A stretch of DNA of 64,000 bases, taken from assembly GCA_032622095.1 (NCBI GenBank), contig CP136061.1:57863301-57927300 (forward strand), read 5' to 3'. This DNA is from Siphonodentalium dalli (Eukaryota > Mollusca > Scaphopoda > Gadilida > Siphonodentaliidae). How positions within the stretch are numbered: the first letter of the stretch is position 1; each line of letters opens with the position of its first letter. This document shows positions 1 to 12,689 of the stretch, one piece after another. The translations under genes and the position numbers were made by a program. The notes under the pieces were generated by a model that ran no database searches, had not been told where the DNA came from, and saw only the letters and a program-made list of their open reading frames with translations.

Positions 1-419
1 CATCAATAAAATCCCCCTTAAGAAATGTTTGCCTCAATTCTGGTTTTGTTACATTTGATGGAATTATTATTGGCTTGAATGTGCAGGTTTAATACAAGCA
101 GGCATAGACTTTGAAGCATCTCCTAAATCTCAAGCAGTCATCTGTAGGGACATTGAGTTGACAACTTCAACAAACACCTTTAAGGCAGTGTGTTGATCTT
201 ATTATCAGAACATTGGTCATGAATCAATTGGAATCATTCTATTATCAAAGGTGTAAGATTTTCCCTCAAAACTCAGATGCTTGCAACTTCGATTTTATAT
301 TAAGTTTTGAATATATCTGTAATTGATTCAAAATGCATTAGTTCAATGCCAGCAGCTGATAAAAGAATGCATTATATGACTTAGAACCACAACCTCATAA
401 ACCAGCCAAGGCTCAAGGT

Positions 420-646
420 TTAACCCTTCCATGACTGGAGCTTCCTAAAATTTAGCAAAAACCCTGTGCCAATGCATTCTCTTATACATGTATATGTGAG
501 ACTCCCAATATTTACCTTGACCTTGTAAGCCAGTGCATTCCCTTATATATGTGAGGCTCCCTATGTGAGACTCACATATACAAGAGAATGCACTGGCACA
601 TGATATTTAATGCTGCACCAGCGCAGCTCCCGTCATGAATGGTTAA
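420..646. mobile_element. TTAA element related to family B (B-prime), copy 1
   Basis: TTAACCCTTCCATGACTGGAG-type left end and CTCCCGTCATGAATGGTTAA right end, with hairpins using the same CCAATGCATTCTCTTATA arms as family B. It appears older and more diverged. Confidence 0.65.
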
Positions 647-1270
647 ACATAGCAATGTGCACCATGATATAACTGTAAGATTGGACTGATATCATGTACC
701 TACTAGCATATTATTAGTAAGAATCAGTATAATTCTAACTGACACATCACCCAACCATAGCTGATTATGCAAATCACCTCCACAGTTATTCCTTTAAATG
801 AGAGCAACTTAATTATGAAGGCTTGAGTCTGCTGAAAATGAAAGCAGAAACCTTTCATATGATAATCAATATTCCATAAGCCCAGCATTAAAAAGCTGAC
901 AACATAAATTTACGCAATAAAGCCTTATCAAGCAAATAGTTGAGGACCGAAAAACTGTAATTAAATGCAATAAATTTAATCAATTTAGATGGAATTCATT
1001 CAGCACCTGTCCAAATACATGATTTATTTAGATTTATTAATTCAATATTATATTTAAGTGAACCCAACAAGCTTCTTGTCATTCATGTGCAGAATATTTT
1101 TGTTTGCCAAGGGCGAAAGCATCCCTTCACTGTCCATGTCTTCATTATCCCACTCTAATTCATATTTTAACTGCTATTTATGAAGATCTGACTAACAGCC
1201 CCTCACCGCAATTATTACAATACTAGTAAGTAGCTAGCATAAATGACACCTTTTATAAATCATTTATCAT

Positions 1271-1497
1271 TTAATAATGGGAGCTGCCCTAATGCAGCAT
1301 CAATGATCCCATAGGGAGCCTTTCATATATAAGAGAGTGCACTGGCTTACAAGGTGAAGGTAAATATTGTTAGGCCAATGCATTCTCTTATATATTCGAG
1401 GCTCCCTATGGTAGTCTCACATATATAAGAGAAAGCAATGGCACAGTTTTCAATAAAATTCTGAAGCCCCAATCATGGAAGGGTTAACAAGCTCAAT
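1271..1497. mobile_element. B-prime TTAA element, copy 2
   Basis: TTAATAATGGGAGCTGCC at the left, AATCATGGAAGGGTTAA at the right, with the TATATAAGAGA hairpin arms inside. Its right TTAA (1494-1497) is shared with the mini element that follows. Confidence 0.6.
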
Positions 1498-1563
1498 GCC
1501 GAATCCCATTCTATTACATGCAAAAAGTACGAGATAACTCATAGTCGGCAGTGAACAAGTTAA
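1494..1563. mobile_element. 70-bp TTAA mini element, copy 1
   Basis: TTAACAAGCTCAATGCCGA at the left; the right end read inward is TTAACTTGTTCACTGCCGA. Only about 30 bp separates the termini, including AGATAACTCATAGTCGGC. A second copy is at 15.5 kb. Confidence 0.6.
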
Positions 1564-2159
1564 GAGTATTTTTTTTAATCAAAATTATTGCTTTATGGGT
1601 GAGCAGCAAGGACCCCATTTTTTCAATTTACTAAATGCACCTACCGTGCACGTGAGATTGTCATACACCATTTTGAAGCTTAGTTTGGGGTGGGGGTGGA
1701 GTCCTTACTATAAGTGACCACATGATAAAGGAAAGATACTGGTAACATCTTCAAAACTACATGTATGTAAATGATGGGTAAAGCAGGTATAACACACCCT
1801 GATGTTTTTTATCAGTTGAGTTGAAACTTTAGTTGAAATATTAATTAAATTGATAATACGTACTGATTCGGATATCTGGTGTTAATGCTGATGAGGCTCG
1901 CCTCCATGTCACTTTTGAAAGCGTGGCTCGAGGCAGGCTGAAGGGTAGAAAAGATATACATGTATGACAATAAGTAAACGTAATAATGTCCACAAAGATT
2001 CAAACAAATATTCAAGAATATAAAATACATTTTTACAGTGCATCTACTTATTACTCTTTTGATTAATGCAACACAAATGACCCTTTTACTGTGGAGCAAT
2101 GGTTTTTGATATTTTTGTATATTTTATCACAAGAATCAGAACAAATTTATTAATTCAAC

Positions 2160-2416
2160 TGTTACATGACGGGACATGAGCTGATGTAACATTAACGATC
2201 CTGTGCCAGTGCATTCTCTTAATATGCGAGTCTCCCATAGGAAGGATTGCATATATTACAGAATGCTCTGGCTTAGAAGGTCAAGATAAATATTGTTAGG
2301 TCAATACATTCTTTTATATATGTGAGGCTCCCTATGGTAGACTCACGTATATAAGAGAATGCATTGGCACAGCGTTTTTGCAAAATTTCAAGAAGCTCCA
2401 GTCATGGAAGGGTTAA
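2160..2416. mobile_element. B-prime TTAA element, copy 3
   Basis: Starts near TGACGGGACATGAGC, contains the CCAGTGCATTCTCTTA hairpin arms, and ends GTCATGGAAGGGTTAA. The left boundary is uncertain. Confidence 0.55.
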
Positions 2417-2779
2417 AACACTCTAAAACTGTATTGTGTACTTCGCACATCATCAGGCTGAAACATATATTCATTCAAGAGAGTTTTAAATAATGATTCT
2501 CATCGTTTAGGTGAAATAGAAACAAATGCTGCAGATATTTATATTGCTTTTGGTAGAGAAAATTTTAAACTATAAAAAGATCAGAATTACTAACCAATTG
2601 CCAATTTAAAAAATGCGCAAAAAATATTTTTCACAGTACAATACTTACATCACCAATGTTTGATACTAATTTTGACCTTATTTGGTAATTGAACTCCAAC
2701 TTTTATAATATTTATCAAAGGAATATTCCATTATAGAAGCAATATTGTAAGTTTTATGCTAAAATATTTTTAGACTTAC

Positions 2780-2866
2780 TGGAGGGCATGATGGGATAGG
2801 AGGCGGGACTCCCTGGTAACTAAACCCGAACATGCCATGAGTATGTTGTGGCGTCAAAGAACCAGT
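2780..2866 (-). CDS. Candidate 87-nt internal exon of the minus-strand gene
   Basis: An 87-nt segment lies between acceptor TTTATTTTCAG (first exon base 2866, preceded by a CT-rich tract) and a donor, CCA followed by GTAAGT (last base 2780). Only one frame is open: phase 0 at both ends, 29 codons, starting TGSLTPQ and ending in a Pro-rich GVPPPIPSCPP. The phase agrees with the exon at 26.9 kb, so inclusion would keep the frame. The peptide is not recognised. Short proline-rich insertions are common in SH3/SAM adaptor proteins, and it may be alternatively spliced. It is supported only by splice sites and an open frame. Confidence 0.5.
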
Positions 2867-5054
2867 CTGAAAATAAACGAGAGAGAAAAATATTTATTAC
2901 AGTTATTTAAAAGTTATTTAAAACACTGCTTTTGTACTTGGATGACTGCATATATTGCCTGATTTCAATGAATGTTATAGCCATCAGACAAAAACACAAT
3001 TTAGTTATTTTAGCAGAACAAATGGATTCTTAACTTAAATATTATAGAAAGCACATGTAATATTTACACTAGTGACTACCTTTAAATATACATGACATGT
3101 CAGTAATCAGAGGATTTTGTCAACATGGGACCAATAGATCAAACAGTTGACTTTTTAACTCAGATTGGCAGAATGGACCTCTGGACATGTTTTAGTCTTT
3201 ACACTAAGTTCTGAATAGTTTTTTAATGCCTCTTTAGATCAGCCAATATTACTACAATAAATGAGATGAAAATTTATATCTATTGTCAGAGATACTGGTA
3301 TGTATGGCAACATGTCCTTCACTTAAGGAATTTAACTGGAGATGATCAAGATACCGCCTTGGACCTTGAGCACAACCAAATGATCTCATTCTTGACAAAA
3401 GTAAGAAGTGTCAATATTGCTTGTGCTGAATGCCAAGAAACCACAGAATGTCTCTGGTAACCTGTTTAATATACTGGCTTGTATCCTGCCAGTCCAGGGA
3501 GTGGGTGTGGTGTTCATGCACCCTGCCTTGACTTATCAGACCAGACATCCCCTTTGCTATCATGGCATAAAACATTTTTAAAAATACATCTAATAATAAT
3601 GCAACGAGAAAAAATTTTGGTAACCTTTTAAACGTTCATTTTTTATTATTTTCTGCCACAGCAGGTCCCATGTATACAGATTATTTCCTGAGTGCCGGAC
3701 CCATGTGGGAGGCGTGCAGGGACTACAGGGACCCTTCAGTGCTTCAGCACTACCAGTACCCCTGATTATTTCTATCTGCGGTATCTATTTTAGGAAGTTT
3801 CAAGATACTACAATGTAAGCGAGTATTGAGTAATGGGACGTGCTAATTGAGCATAACAAACATTGCTATTCTACTCAATGATTTCCTTGGGTGACCTTTT
3901 GTGGGAAGACATCAATCAACATGGAGTAAAATCAATCTAAAATCAGTGCAAGACAATGAGAGAGATACAAATATCAGCCATCCAAAATAACCATACAACA
4001 ACGATGGTCGCCGGTGGTTACATTTGCTTTATTACGCCTATCACTCATCTTGTAATGGGAATACTGCACAATCGATCAATAAATTATTGATTTGAAGCAT
4101 TTCCGAGCCATTTTTCTTAGCACGATCGAGCTTTATGAAACAGTAGTCAAACACTTGATGGCCAATGTTGAATAATATCGTCAACAAATTGTCTGGAACT
4201 TAATGAAACAAGCTGATGATGAATCTGTTTCAAGCAATTTAGATTGAATCTCATTTGAGAGCCCAGTCCTGATTTTATCTGCCGTTATTGATTATAGACG
4301 AATCCTGGACTGGTGTAATCTAAGCGCATCGTCAAAGACTGAAAGCTGCTGAACAGAAAGGTCATTAGAATCGATGCAAAATTTATTGTCTCTACCCACC
4401 ATATCTTATATTTATTAAAATTATGCAGACATATGTAACAGTATCACAGAAGTTGCATATTGATGGTTCAAACTATACGTGGTATCAAAGTAAGCATAAG
4501 ATTTCCATATGACCCTGTATGACCGCAAAAACATTATTTTTTCTAAAATTCAAAACAGATTTTTGGCGAAAAGTGAATATTTACACTGGCTCATAAGAAC
4601 CCCAAAATTATGTATACACTATTTGGTAAGCTTTAAGAAGAAATTTGTCGATATAGAGCTGAAAATACATAGCTATATGTGTTTTGTTTCTATATTTGTC
4701 AATAAATTTGAGATCATTCTGTTTGTGTTGGTTCGAATTTTATATCAGCGGTCGCATAAAATTGCACATTTACACTATGGTAACAACATCTTCAGCTGTC
4801 TTTGGTCTGAAACGTTTATGGTGTTACATAATTTGGATGATTAAAACAAAGTAAAATCACTGAGTGAAGTTTTTAAATTGCTTCATGTTAAGATAACGAA
4901 TATATATTTTCCAGAAGATGCATGTTATTCAATTTCTGATTCCAGAATTACAATAAATACAAATGTCGCAATATTTGATTGGGACTCAATCAAAAAGTTT
5001 TTTTTTATGAAAACGATGCGTCTTTCTGGGACATATAATGCTGGTAGAAAGGTA

Positions 5055-5262
5055 CAGTAATGCCCTAAGTAATCGACTCTTTAACCACAGCAGAATTATG
5101 GGTAACTTTTCAGGTTTGTTGCCATTCATCGGAAAGCTCTCGTGGAGAGCTTTCCCATGAATGGCAACAAGCCATATTCTGACTAAATCCTGAAAAGTTA
5201 CCCATAATTCTGCTGTGGTTAAAGTCTTTAACTTAAAGAGTCGATTACTTAGGGCATTACTG
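5055..5262. mobile_element. TA-flanked foldback MITE (family A), full length
   Basis: Two ~100-bp arms starting CAGTAATGCCCTAAGTAATC meet at GAAAGCTCTCGTGGAGAGCT, forming an almost complete hairpin, with TA on both sides (5053-5054, 5263-5264). It contains no ORF. Arms include ACCACAGCAGAATTATGGGT and GGCTTGTTGCCATTCAT. Confidence 0.85.
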
Positions 5263-6032
5263 TAGTTCAGGTATTTATCGACCTATCTTGATACCGGGAA
5301 AAATTCAAAAGCGAATATTATAAGGTGTATTTTGGAGCACAACATGTTATGTGGCTTTAACATTGCTTTAAAATTGCTGAACAGGTAAAAACAATTCTGG
5401 GCTAGTATTTTAATGTTATAATTATTTGAAGACCTTGACAGAGATAGATTCGCTAAAATCTCTAGAATTTCAAAGCAATAACACTAAAACTGTAACTATA
5501 TCAGACTATCAAACAGTAATATATTATAATATTTTTTTATACCCTAGAAATTATACAGTAGCATATTGTACGATATGAGACCATAAAAATGGAAGTACAC
5601 TCATGAGGCAATTAATGCAATAGAATCATTAAACAGGCCCAACGATGAGGCATGCTCTTATGGCTTATTGATGCAACGTGTGCAGATGACTACATTGATC
5701 CATAGCTATTCTACACTATGCACGTCAATGAATACTAAGTGAATTATACAGTCTTTCAATTTCCGAGAAAAACCACTCAAATCTAAACCCCGGATCCGGT
5801 TATCTGTCTCTTCCCCTCAATATATTGATTTATTTTCTTTTGTCAGCGATGAGACTAATATCATGCACATTTGAGTTCCATCAGGAGGAATCTTATTAGT
5901 GCACTTGTAAAATAATGCCCTTCACATTTCGGATGCAACTCACATCTGGAATTTCATTATGTTGGTGGACTTATGGTTGATGCCCTTGATACAGTATTAT
6001 TGTTTCTTCAAAGAAGGCATGTAGAGCAGGCC

Positions 6033-6325
6033 GGGGGCCTCGGTGGCTCAATCGGTTAGGGGTACAACTCCAAGCCGTTTCGCCCTCCAGCACTGGTGAT
6101 TAGGGTTCAAATCCACATGTTTCCATCGTGGACTTTGTAACTCGAAATCGTTATCTGGTGGAGTTACCAGTTACTCGCCGATGGCCGGTGGTTTGCTGCA
6201 CATGGTTGACGAGTTTATCGGCCATTGAAATCACTGTTAGATTAGTCGCAAGTGTGCGGATTTCCTCCACCACTAAAACTGGCAATTTCGTGATATGGCC
6301 TTTGTGGCTAAAGCGACAATAAACC

Positions 6326-6369
<44 letters not shown>
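6033..6369 (+). mobile_element. tRNA-derived SINE with (AATC)n tail
   Basis: The head contains an A-box-like TGGCTCAATCGGTTAGG (about 6044-6060) and a B-box GGGTTCAAATCC (6103-6114), as in a RNA polymerase III promoter. A body of about 210 bp and a tail of ten AATC units (to 6369) follow. A perfect 15-bp direct repeat, CATGTAGAGCAGGCC, flanks it at 6018-6032 and 6370-6384, as expected for LINE-driven insertion. The apparent ORFs on both strands in the body are not genes. It inserted at the edge of a double-palindrome element (6385 on). Confidence 0.9.
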
Positions 6370-6384
6370 CATGTAGAGCAGGCC

Positions 6385-6825
6385 TGAGAATAAGGTGCCT
6401 GTCATTTGCAGAATGAGGTCCCAAAGGGTGAATTTAGTGAAGCTATCCCATATAGCAGGCTAGCCTCACTAAATTCAACCTCTGGGGACCTCATTCTGCT
6501 TAGGACTCATCTTCTGTGGAAAATTTCTTATTATCAAATTTCTATAGAAACTTTTTCACATAGATTCTATTTCTTTTTTAGTTTAGTTTCTCTCTATCCC
6601 CAAATTGGCAGATGACACATTGCATAATTGAGGTTCCCAATGGGTGCACATCATAATATTCACCATTTGAAACTTCAATCTGAGTGTATATGTCTCCCAT
6701 AATGGACGAGGCCATGCAGAATAAGATCCCAAGAGGGTGAATTTGGTGATGCTAGCCTGCTGTACGGGATGGGGTCACTAAATTCACGCTCTGGGGACCT
6801 CATTTTGCAAAAGTGTTTCCGGGTA
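6385..6825. mobile_element. Double-palindrome element (family C), copy 1
   Basis: Two palindromes, each of the form AATGAGGTCC...GGACCTCATT with a TGCTAGCCTGCT-type core, lie at about 6411-6502 and 6716-6812, with about 210 bp between them. The outer edges carry the family motif CTGTCATTTGCAGAATGAGG (partly lost on the right). No ORF of note. Non-autonomous DNA element. Confidence 0.65.
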
Positions 6826-7484
6826 GGTCCATCTAACCTAACCTTTCCACCTCCTGAAATAGCTCAGGCATGGAAACCCCTTACGATAAATACAACACAG
6901 TTTGTACTCCTAGAGTAATCCATTCATTTTGGCACATGGATCAACTACTAGTATATACATGTATATACATGTAGCTATAGTGGGATATCTTCCCAAAAAT
7001 CACCCATGACCAATGGAAAAATGTGATAGAAGAAATCACTATAGATTTTCTGGATTATGGGGATCAGAGTGATAGAGTTTTAAGTTTACCTATTTCGTTT
7101 TGTCAAATGTAATTCAACAAAATGATACAAATCATAATATATAATAGTTTTGGCCCATTTAACACATTCAAGACATGTCTGACCTTCTAGTAGTGGCTTA
7201 CTTAGAAGACTGAGCTAATGGAAAATGTAGGTTATCTGACTGGATAGTCCATAAAAAGCCCAGATATACCATATGAGCTGATATAAGAAGCCATATAACA
7301 CCGATCTAATGAGCTGTTCCTTAGATTCTCTCATCACGCGTTATTATGTTTTTTTATGCACCCGTCTCCCTAATGGTCTTTATGATTCCAGACGATGTTT
7401 AATCCTCGCAGGAATTTCCATCAAGTCTCCAGATAATGAATAGAATTGAATGGTTTCCGTCCATACATCACAGGTCATCACCGT

Positions 7485-7891
7485 GCACAAGCCTGCAAAT
7501 AGTGCCTGTCATTTGCAGAATGAGGTCCCCAGAGACGGGCTAGTATCACCAAATTCACTCTCTGGGAAACTCATTCCGCTTAGGCCTCAACTGCTATGGG
7601 AGACCTAGGATAAGATTGAAGTTCCCCAGTTGAATTTGGTGATGTTCACCCATTAGTCACCTCGATTATGCATTTTATCTTCTGCAAATTAGGGAATAAA
7701 GAAACTTCCCAGATGGAAAAAGTTACTAAAAACATTGTCAATTTGAGACTATAGATACTAGGGCTTAGGGCTAAGCAGAATGAAGTTCACAGAGGGTGAA
7801 TTTGGTGATGCTAGCCTGCTTAGCCGGTTAGCATCACTAAACTCTCCCTCTGTGGACGTCATTCTGCAAATGACAGACACACTACTTGCAA
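7485..7891. mobile_element. Double-palindrome element (family C), copy 2
   Basis: Same layout as the copy at 6.4 kb: outer inverted termini (CTGCAAATAGTG on the left, TTGCAAGTAGTG reading inward from the right), then CTGTCATTTGCAGAATGA, with two palindromic blocks. It is flanked by an 11-bp direct repeat, GTCATCACCGT (7474-7484 and 7892-7902), which I read as the target-site duplication. A 9-11 bp duplication would fit Mutator-like elements. Confidence 0.7.
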
Positions 7892-8156
7892 GTCATCACC
7901 GTCTAATGTAGAAAGTCAATATCTAACAATGCTTTTATTTAACTCCACGATTCACAGGGATTCACAGCATTATTTCTTTTCATGGTTTTTCGATCAATTT
8001 ATTTGTTCTGGTTCCCAGAGAGAGACCCTGGGAGGGCTTCATTGGAGGAGAAACAACTATGCAAACTAATATGAGGTCCTGACATCAGCATCAGTTTTGA
8101 TGTGCTTATTGATTCTGCTCTCAGGGTAACTACCATTCCAGCCATGATAATAATAA

Positions 8157-8554
8157 TTAACCCTTTACCCAACAGAAGGGCCCTGTGCCAATGCATTCTC
8201 TTATATATGCGAGTCGACCATAGGTCGCCTCGCATATATAAGAGAATGCATTGGCTTAACACATTAAAAATTATAAAATTGTTAAAGAATGTAAGAAAAA
8301 ATGGTAAAAAGTGTTAAAAAAAGATTTTTTTAGGCCAATGCATTCTCTTATATATGCGAGGCGACCTATGGTCGACTTGCATATATAAGAGAATGCATTG
8401 GCACAGGGCTAACTGTAACTATCACAATGTGGTCAAAGAGCCGGTTCCAATGATATCCATATTTGTATGGTTCTATTGAGACAGACCGAAGATATTTTAG
8501 GCTGTTGAAGCTTTATTTGGCCGGTTTTGGCCGGTTTGTTGGGTAAAGGGTTAA
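8157..8554 (+). mobile_element. TTAA-flanked piggyBac-like MITE (family B), copy 1
   Basis: TTAA plus CCCTTTACCCAACA at the left and TGTTGGGTAAAGGG plus TTAA at the right give perfect 14-bp terminal inverted repeats and a TTAA target duplication, the hallmark of the piggyBac superfamily. Inside are two hairpins built on CCAATGCATTCTCTTATATA arms separated by an A/T-rich spacer, then a unique segment of about 150 bp. No transposase frame. Confidence 0.85.
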
Positions 8555-9464
8555 TAGATCTATTTATATAGTGAATTATATAACTGTGAATTACATACAG
8601 TTTCTATGCCCTCTACACCAATTGTTACCGCGGGTCATGGGGCATATGACAGCATTGTCATTCCCAGTGAGGCAAACCAGCAACAAATGAATTTGTGAGC
8701 ATATCAGGGTTAGCAGACTGACAAGATTTATTGACTCCCCACTGGGTACTCATTTAACATGTGAGTGCTGCAAAACAAGTTATTCATTGATGAACTGAAA
8801 TCAACTGTGGTAATAACTAGTATGTAGTACTATGTACCTACACATGACTTGAAAGTCCATGGTTGTATCTAGAGTTTAAAAAAGCATTTGTTGAATCTAC
8901 ATGTACATAAGCAATTCACTCCTAAACGTACGTATTTTCCTATCCAGTTCTAAAAATATACATATTAATGAAGCAGGAAATTCTAAGATAATAAGTTCAT
9001 TGTTGAACTTAATATCTAAACATTTCCTAAGGGAACTACTGGTCAAACTCAAGTTTAGTGATTTTCAACATTGTCAATGTTCAGGTCACCAAAAATTGTG
9101 GGTTAATCTACAGCCTTGTGTATACACTTCCAAACAGATGGGTGATCTTAACAGCACCTGAGTAACTCTGGCAGTATGTATTACCAATTAAACCAGAGAT
9201 GATTTGAGTGACAAAACTGAGCCTCAGATTGGACAGAAACTTGGCTGACGTCTAGCATTAAAGAGAAGATGCACACTGGTAAGAATAACATGATCATAAA
9301 ATTAGCTTCAGAAAGCTGCATCGAATGGATAAACTAAAGGTCGGGGATGATGAAATTAATTTAGGAAAGTGATTGAACTGGCAACGTTCAACTAACGAGT
9401 GCACACCAGGAGGGCATAAAGTGAAAACTGAAAGCTCATGCTCTTGGAACTTAGTTAACCCTAT

Positions 9465-9906
9465 ACCCAACAGAACGCCCCTGTGCCAATGCATTCTCTT
9501 ATATATGCGAGTCGACCATAGGTCGCCTCGCATATATAAGAGAATGCATTGGCTTAACACATTAAAAATTATAAAATTGTTAAAGAATGTAAGAAAAAAT
9601 GGTAAAAAGTGTTTTAGGCCAATGCATTCTCTTATATATGCGAGGCGACCTATGGTCGACTCGCATATATAAGAGAATGCATTGACACAGGGCATAACTG
9701 TAACTATCACAATGTGGTCAAGGAGCCGGTTCCAATGATATCCATATTTGTATGGTTCTATTGAGACAGACCGAAGATAACTATCACAATGTGGTCAAGG
9801 AGCCGGTTCCAATGATATCCATATTTGTATGATTCTATTGAGACAGACCGAAGATATTTTAGGCTGTTGAAGCTTTATTTGGCCGGTTTGTTGGGTAAAG
9901 GGTTAA
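9465..9906 (+). mobile_element. Family B piggyBac-like MITE, copy 2 with internal duplication
   Basis: Same termini, TTAACCCTATACCCAAC (one mismatch to the family) and TTGGGTAAAGGGTTAA, with the two TATATA hairpins. It is longer than its relatives because a segment of about 75 bp (TATCACAATGTGGTCAAGGA onwards) occurs twice in tandem at about 9701-9775 and 9780-9855. Confidence 0.85.
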
Positions 9907-10327
9907 AAGTAGAGATGTGGCACTGAGAAGCTGAGAGGCAGCCAAGTCTGAAGAGGAGAACGTAAACAAACAAAACACTCCACAGGAGATCTTTAGAGAA
10001 GCTAATATTTAAGTACTCGTGTAGTTAACATCAACATTGTGATCATAACTCCCAGGAAAGTGAAAAATGTTGGCAATTTCACAGAGAATATTTAGTTAAG
10101 TATGAAAAAATGAAAACTAAACAATGAAGACCAAGTCAAATCTAAGAAGGGGAATGTAAACAGTTTACTCTACATGAGAGACATTAGTACTTTTATCTCT
10201 GCCACAGGGACCAGAGTCTCAAAATTGGAGAAAGTCACTTCTCCTTATTTGTTTATTACGGAGAAATGAACTACTAGTACATTTGTAATTGTTTACTGGA
10301 AGAAGTCATAAAGATAATTCACACCCC

Positions 10328-10480
10328 AACCAAGCCTGCGTTTAGTGTGTCAGTCATTTTCAGAATGAGGTCCCAAGAGGGTGAATTTAGTGACGCTATC
10401 CCGCATAGCGGGCTAGCATACTAAATTCAACATCTGGGGACCTCATTCTGCTTTATAGGCCTCATCTTCTCTGCTAAGTT
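10328..10480. mobile_element. Family C half element
   Basis: One end and one palindrome of the double-palindrome family. The terminus AAGCCTGCGTTTAGTGTGTC is followed by GAATGAGGTCC and the mirrored GGACCTCATTCTGC. The second palindrome is missing, so the copy is truncated. Confidence 0.6.
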
Positions 10481-12028
10481 TATTTATTATCAAATTTTTG
10501 ATAAATTCCTCAAAATATTGAAAAATGTTGAAAAAACAATGTATCTTTATGGCATTTTCATTGCTGTGATAGAAATATTTGAAATTAAAATATTGTCTTA
10601 CACGTTTATTGAAAACTTTCTATCAGTGTTCGATCAGATTAATTAGACATCATTTAGTTTTTCTAAATTTTGATATATGCTAATCAAGAAATAAACTGCA
10701 GGTGGGACAGGAGAATATCACAGCATACATGTATCATCATCAAAGCTTGATGCTGACCAAGATTTATCTTTGCCAGCATCCATCCCCATTGATGTCACTT
10801 TAATTTGCTTGGGAATATAAATGTTATGCAGTGTAGATATAACCTTATTGGCAAATGGATTTAAATATGACCTCAAATGAGCCCCAGTCCCAACCAGTAT
10901 AAAAATTAATTCCCACAACAGCTCTGTTCTACCATGTCTGATAAATCATATCGCATAGATATTTTATCAAATAACAATAGGATTTCATGAATAAAACATA
11001 TCCTGTTCATTGTTGGTAAACAAGTTTGTGTACCCAAGTGAAATGACTAGGTGTGACCAGAATAAACATTATGCTCAGTAAGAATACATAGTATATGAAG
11101 GTAAATAGGAGATGTTGTTTAAGACCACAACAATACTGAGCATATATCCATAAACTATAAACATTATACATATACTTCCTGTTGTGACAGGTGGCATACT
11201 AATCACAAGTGAAGAACAAAAACAGGGTGTGCGTGTCTTGACCAAATGCTCAAACTCTTTCCCAGCACTGCTTCCGCCATCTATGTATATCCATTTGGGT
11301 ATTCCTCACAATTTTTTTGTGTTGTTAGAATTACCCACAGACACAAACAAACCATGGCCAAAATATTCAAGGTTTCAGGTCAATCTGATGAAAGTTATGT
11401 TACTAGTATCTTTTCAGTTAGTTACTCTATTGTACAAAATAACACATTTGGAATGAGAAAAACCACCAGACAGACACTATTTTGTTTGACAATGAATTTT
11501 CTGCCTATTTATTTCATATCATTTACATATTTTAGAGGGACAGCAATAATTATATTAGGCTAATATAAATAAATTGCTAAATTTACATCCAACTTTTCAG
11601 AGAAATGGGGCAGGAGGGCGAATTTTATTTTTTATTCTTCCCAACATGGACAATTCTAGATGTTGAAGCAGTATATCCTATTTGATACGAAGTGATTAAG
11701 TTTGTCCAATCTGATCAAATTAGAATTTAATAGACTGGTTAATGGGTCATTAAAATGTAATTTGAGGGTAATAAGGCATAGAAAAAAGGTTTACATATAT
11801 ATGTAAGAAGATATCCAAATAAAAAAAATATTGAGGTGGGGCCTAAAATAGGGTCGGGAGGGGATGAAATATAGCAAGTTTTTTATATTGGCCTTAGATA
11901 CATGTAATTCTTCAATAAAAATGACCTTTCTTTGATATTCATGTGTCTAGTTTATGCCACATTTGCTTTCAACATCTTTTTCAGTGGAAGTTCCCAACAT
12001 AGCAGAAACAATATTAAATGAGATTGTG

Positions 12029-12053
12029 TATGTTGTTGTTGTTGTTGTTGTTG
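12029..12053 (+). repeat. (GTT)n microsatellite
   Basis: About eight GTT units. Confidence 0.9.
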
Positions 12054-12136
12054 TAACTGGAGGTCAGGAACCAACCTGAATGTACCTTTAAAGATTATGT
12101 CAATTCTGAGGCTAATGATTTTCTAATACATGCCTA

Positions 12137-12305
12137 CAGTAATGCCCTAAGTAATCGACTCCTTAACCACAGCAGAATTATGGGTAATTTTTCAGGATTT
12201 AGTCGGAAATATGGCTTGTTGCCATTCATCGGAAAGCTCTCAGTGATATGGCTTGTTGCCATTCATCGGACAGCTCTCAGGAGTCGGTTATTTAGGGCAT
12301 TACTG
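12137..12305. mobile_element. Foldback MITE (family A), rearranged
   Basis: Full left arm, then a second partial left-arm segment (GATATGGCTTGTTGCCATTC repeated), then a short right terminus GGCATTACTG. TA flanks. Internal rearrangement of the hairpin. Confidence 0.75.
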
Positions 12306-12689
12306 TAGGTTGTATTTCATTGGGCCCACAATAAAAGAGCATGAAAGTTCAACACATACAATGTACACAACATCATATTACAAAGCATTCTGTTCAAAAC
12401 CTGCATTCAGGTGTATAGCAATAGTATATGCTTGGAATCAACATTCTAATAAGATCATAACCCTGAGTCCCTCCCTGGGGAGGAAACATGGGTCAAAGTT
12501 AAGGCATTTGTTCCATGTAAAGAATTTTGGAGAAAATATTTCTGGTCATTGTTCTGCATGATGGAAACCATCAGGTACATATGTCAAGTCATAGTATCCA
12601 TAATTGGAGTATTTTGCTGTAGAAATATATTCCTACTGGGAAATGATAGAGCCAGAGAAAATTAGATGTCTGGATAGGAAAAACATCAG

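Larger units (their letters stand above)
1..2779. other. Non-coding DNA with small TTAA elements
   Basis: Presumed intron downstream of the candidate exon at 2.8 kb on the minus strand. It holds three B-prime elements and one mini element; no other exon or RNA gene was seen. Confidence 0.4.

Noticed and set aside
6043-6120. A genuine tRNA gene
   Set aside because: It has A- and B-box-like sequences but no complete cloverleaf is apparent, and it is joined to a SINE body, tail and target duplication.
6128-6333. ORFs on both strands at 6.1-6.3 kb
   Set aside because: They lie in the body of the tRNA-derived SINE.
7999-8262. Minus-strand ORF with SISTSKLMLMSGPHISLHS
   Set aside because: Its 5' part is the piggyBac-like MITE and no good splice acceptor defines the remainder; no family recognised.
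10718-10918. Minus-strand 66-codon ORF with KDKSWSASSFDDD
   Set aside because: The composition is plausible but there is no clear acceptor or donor and no recognisable family.
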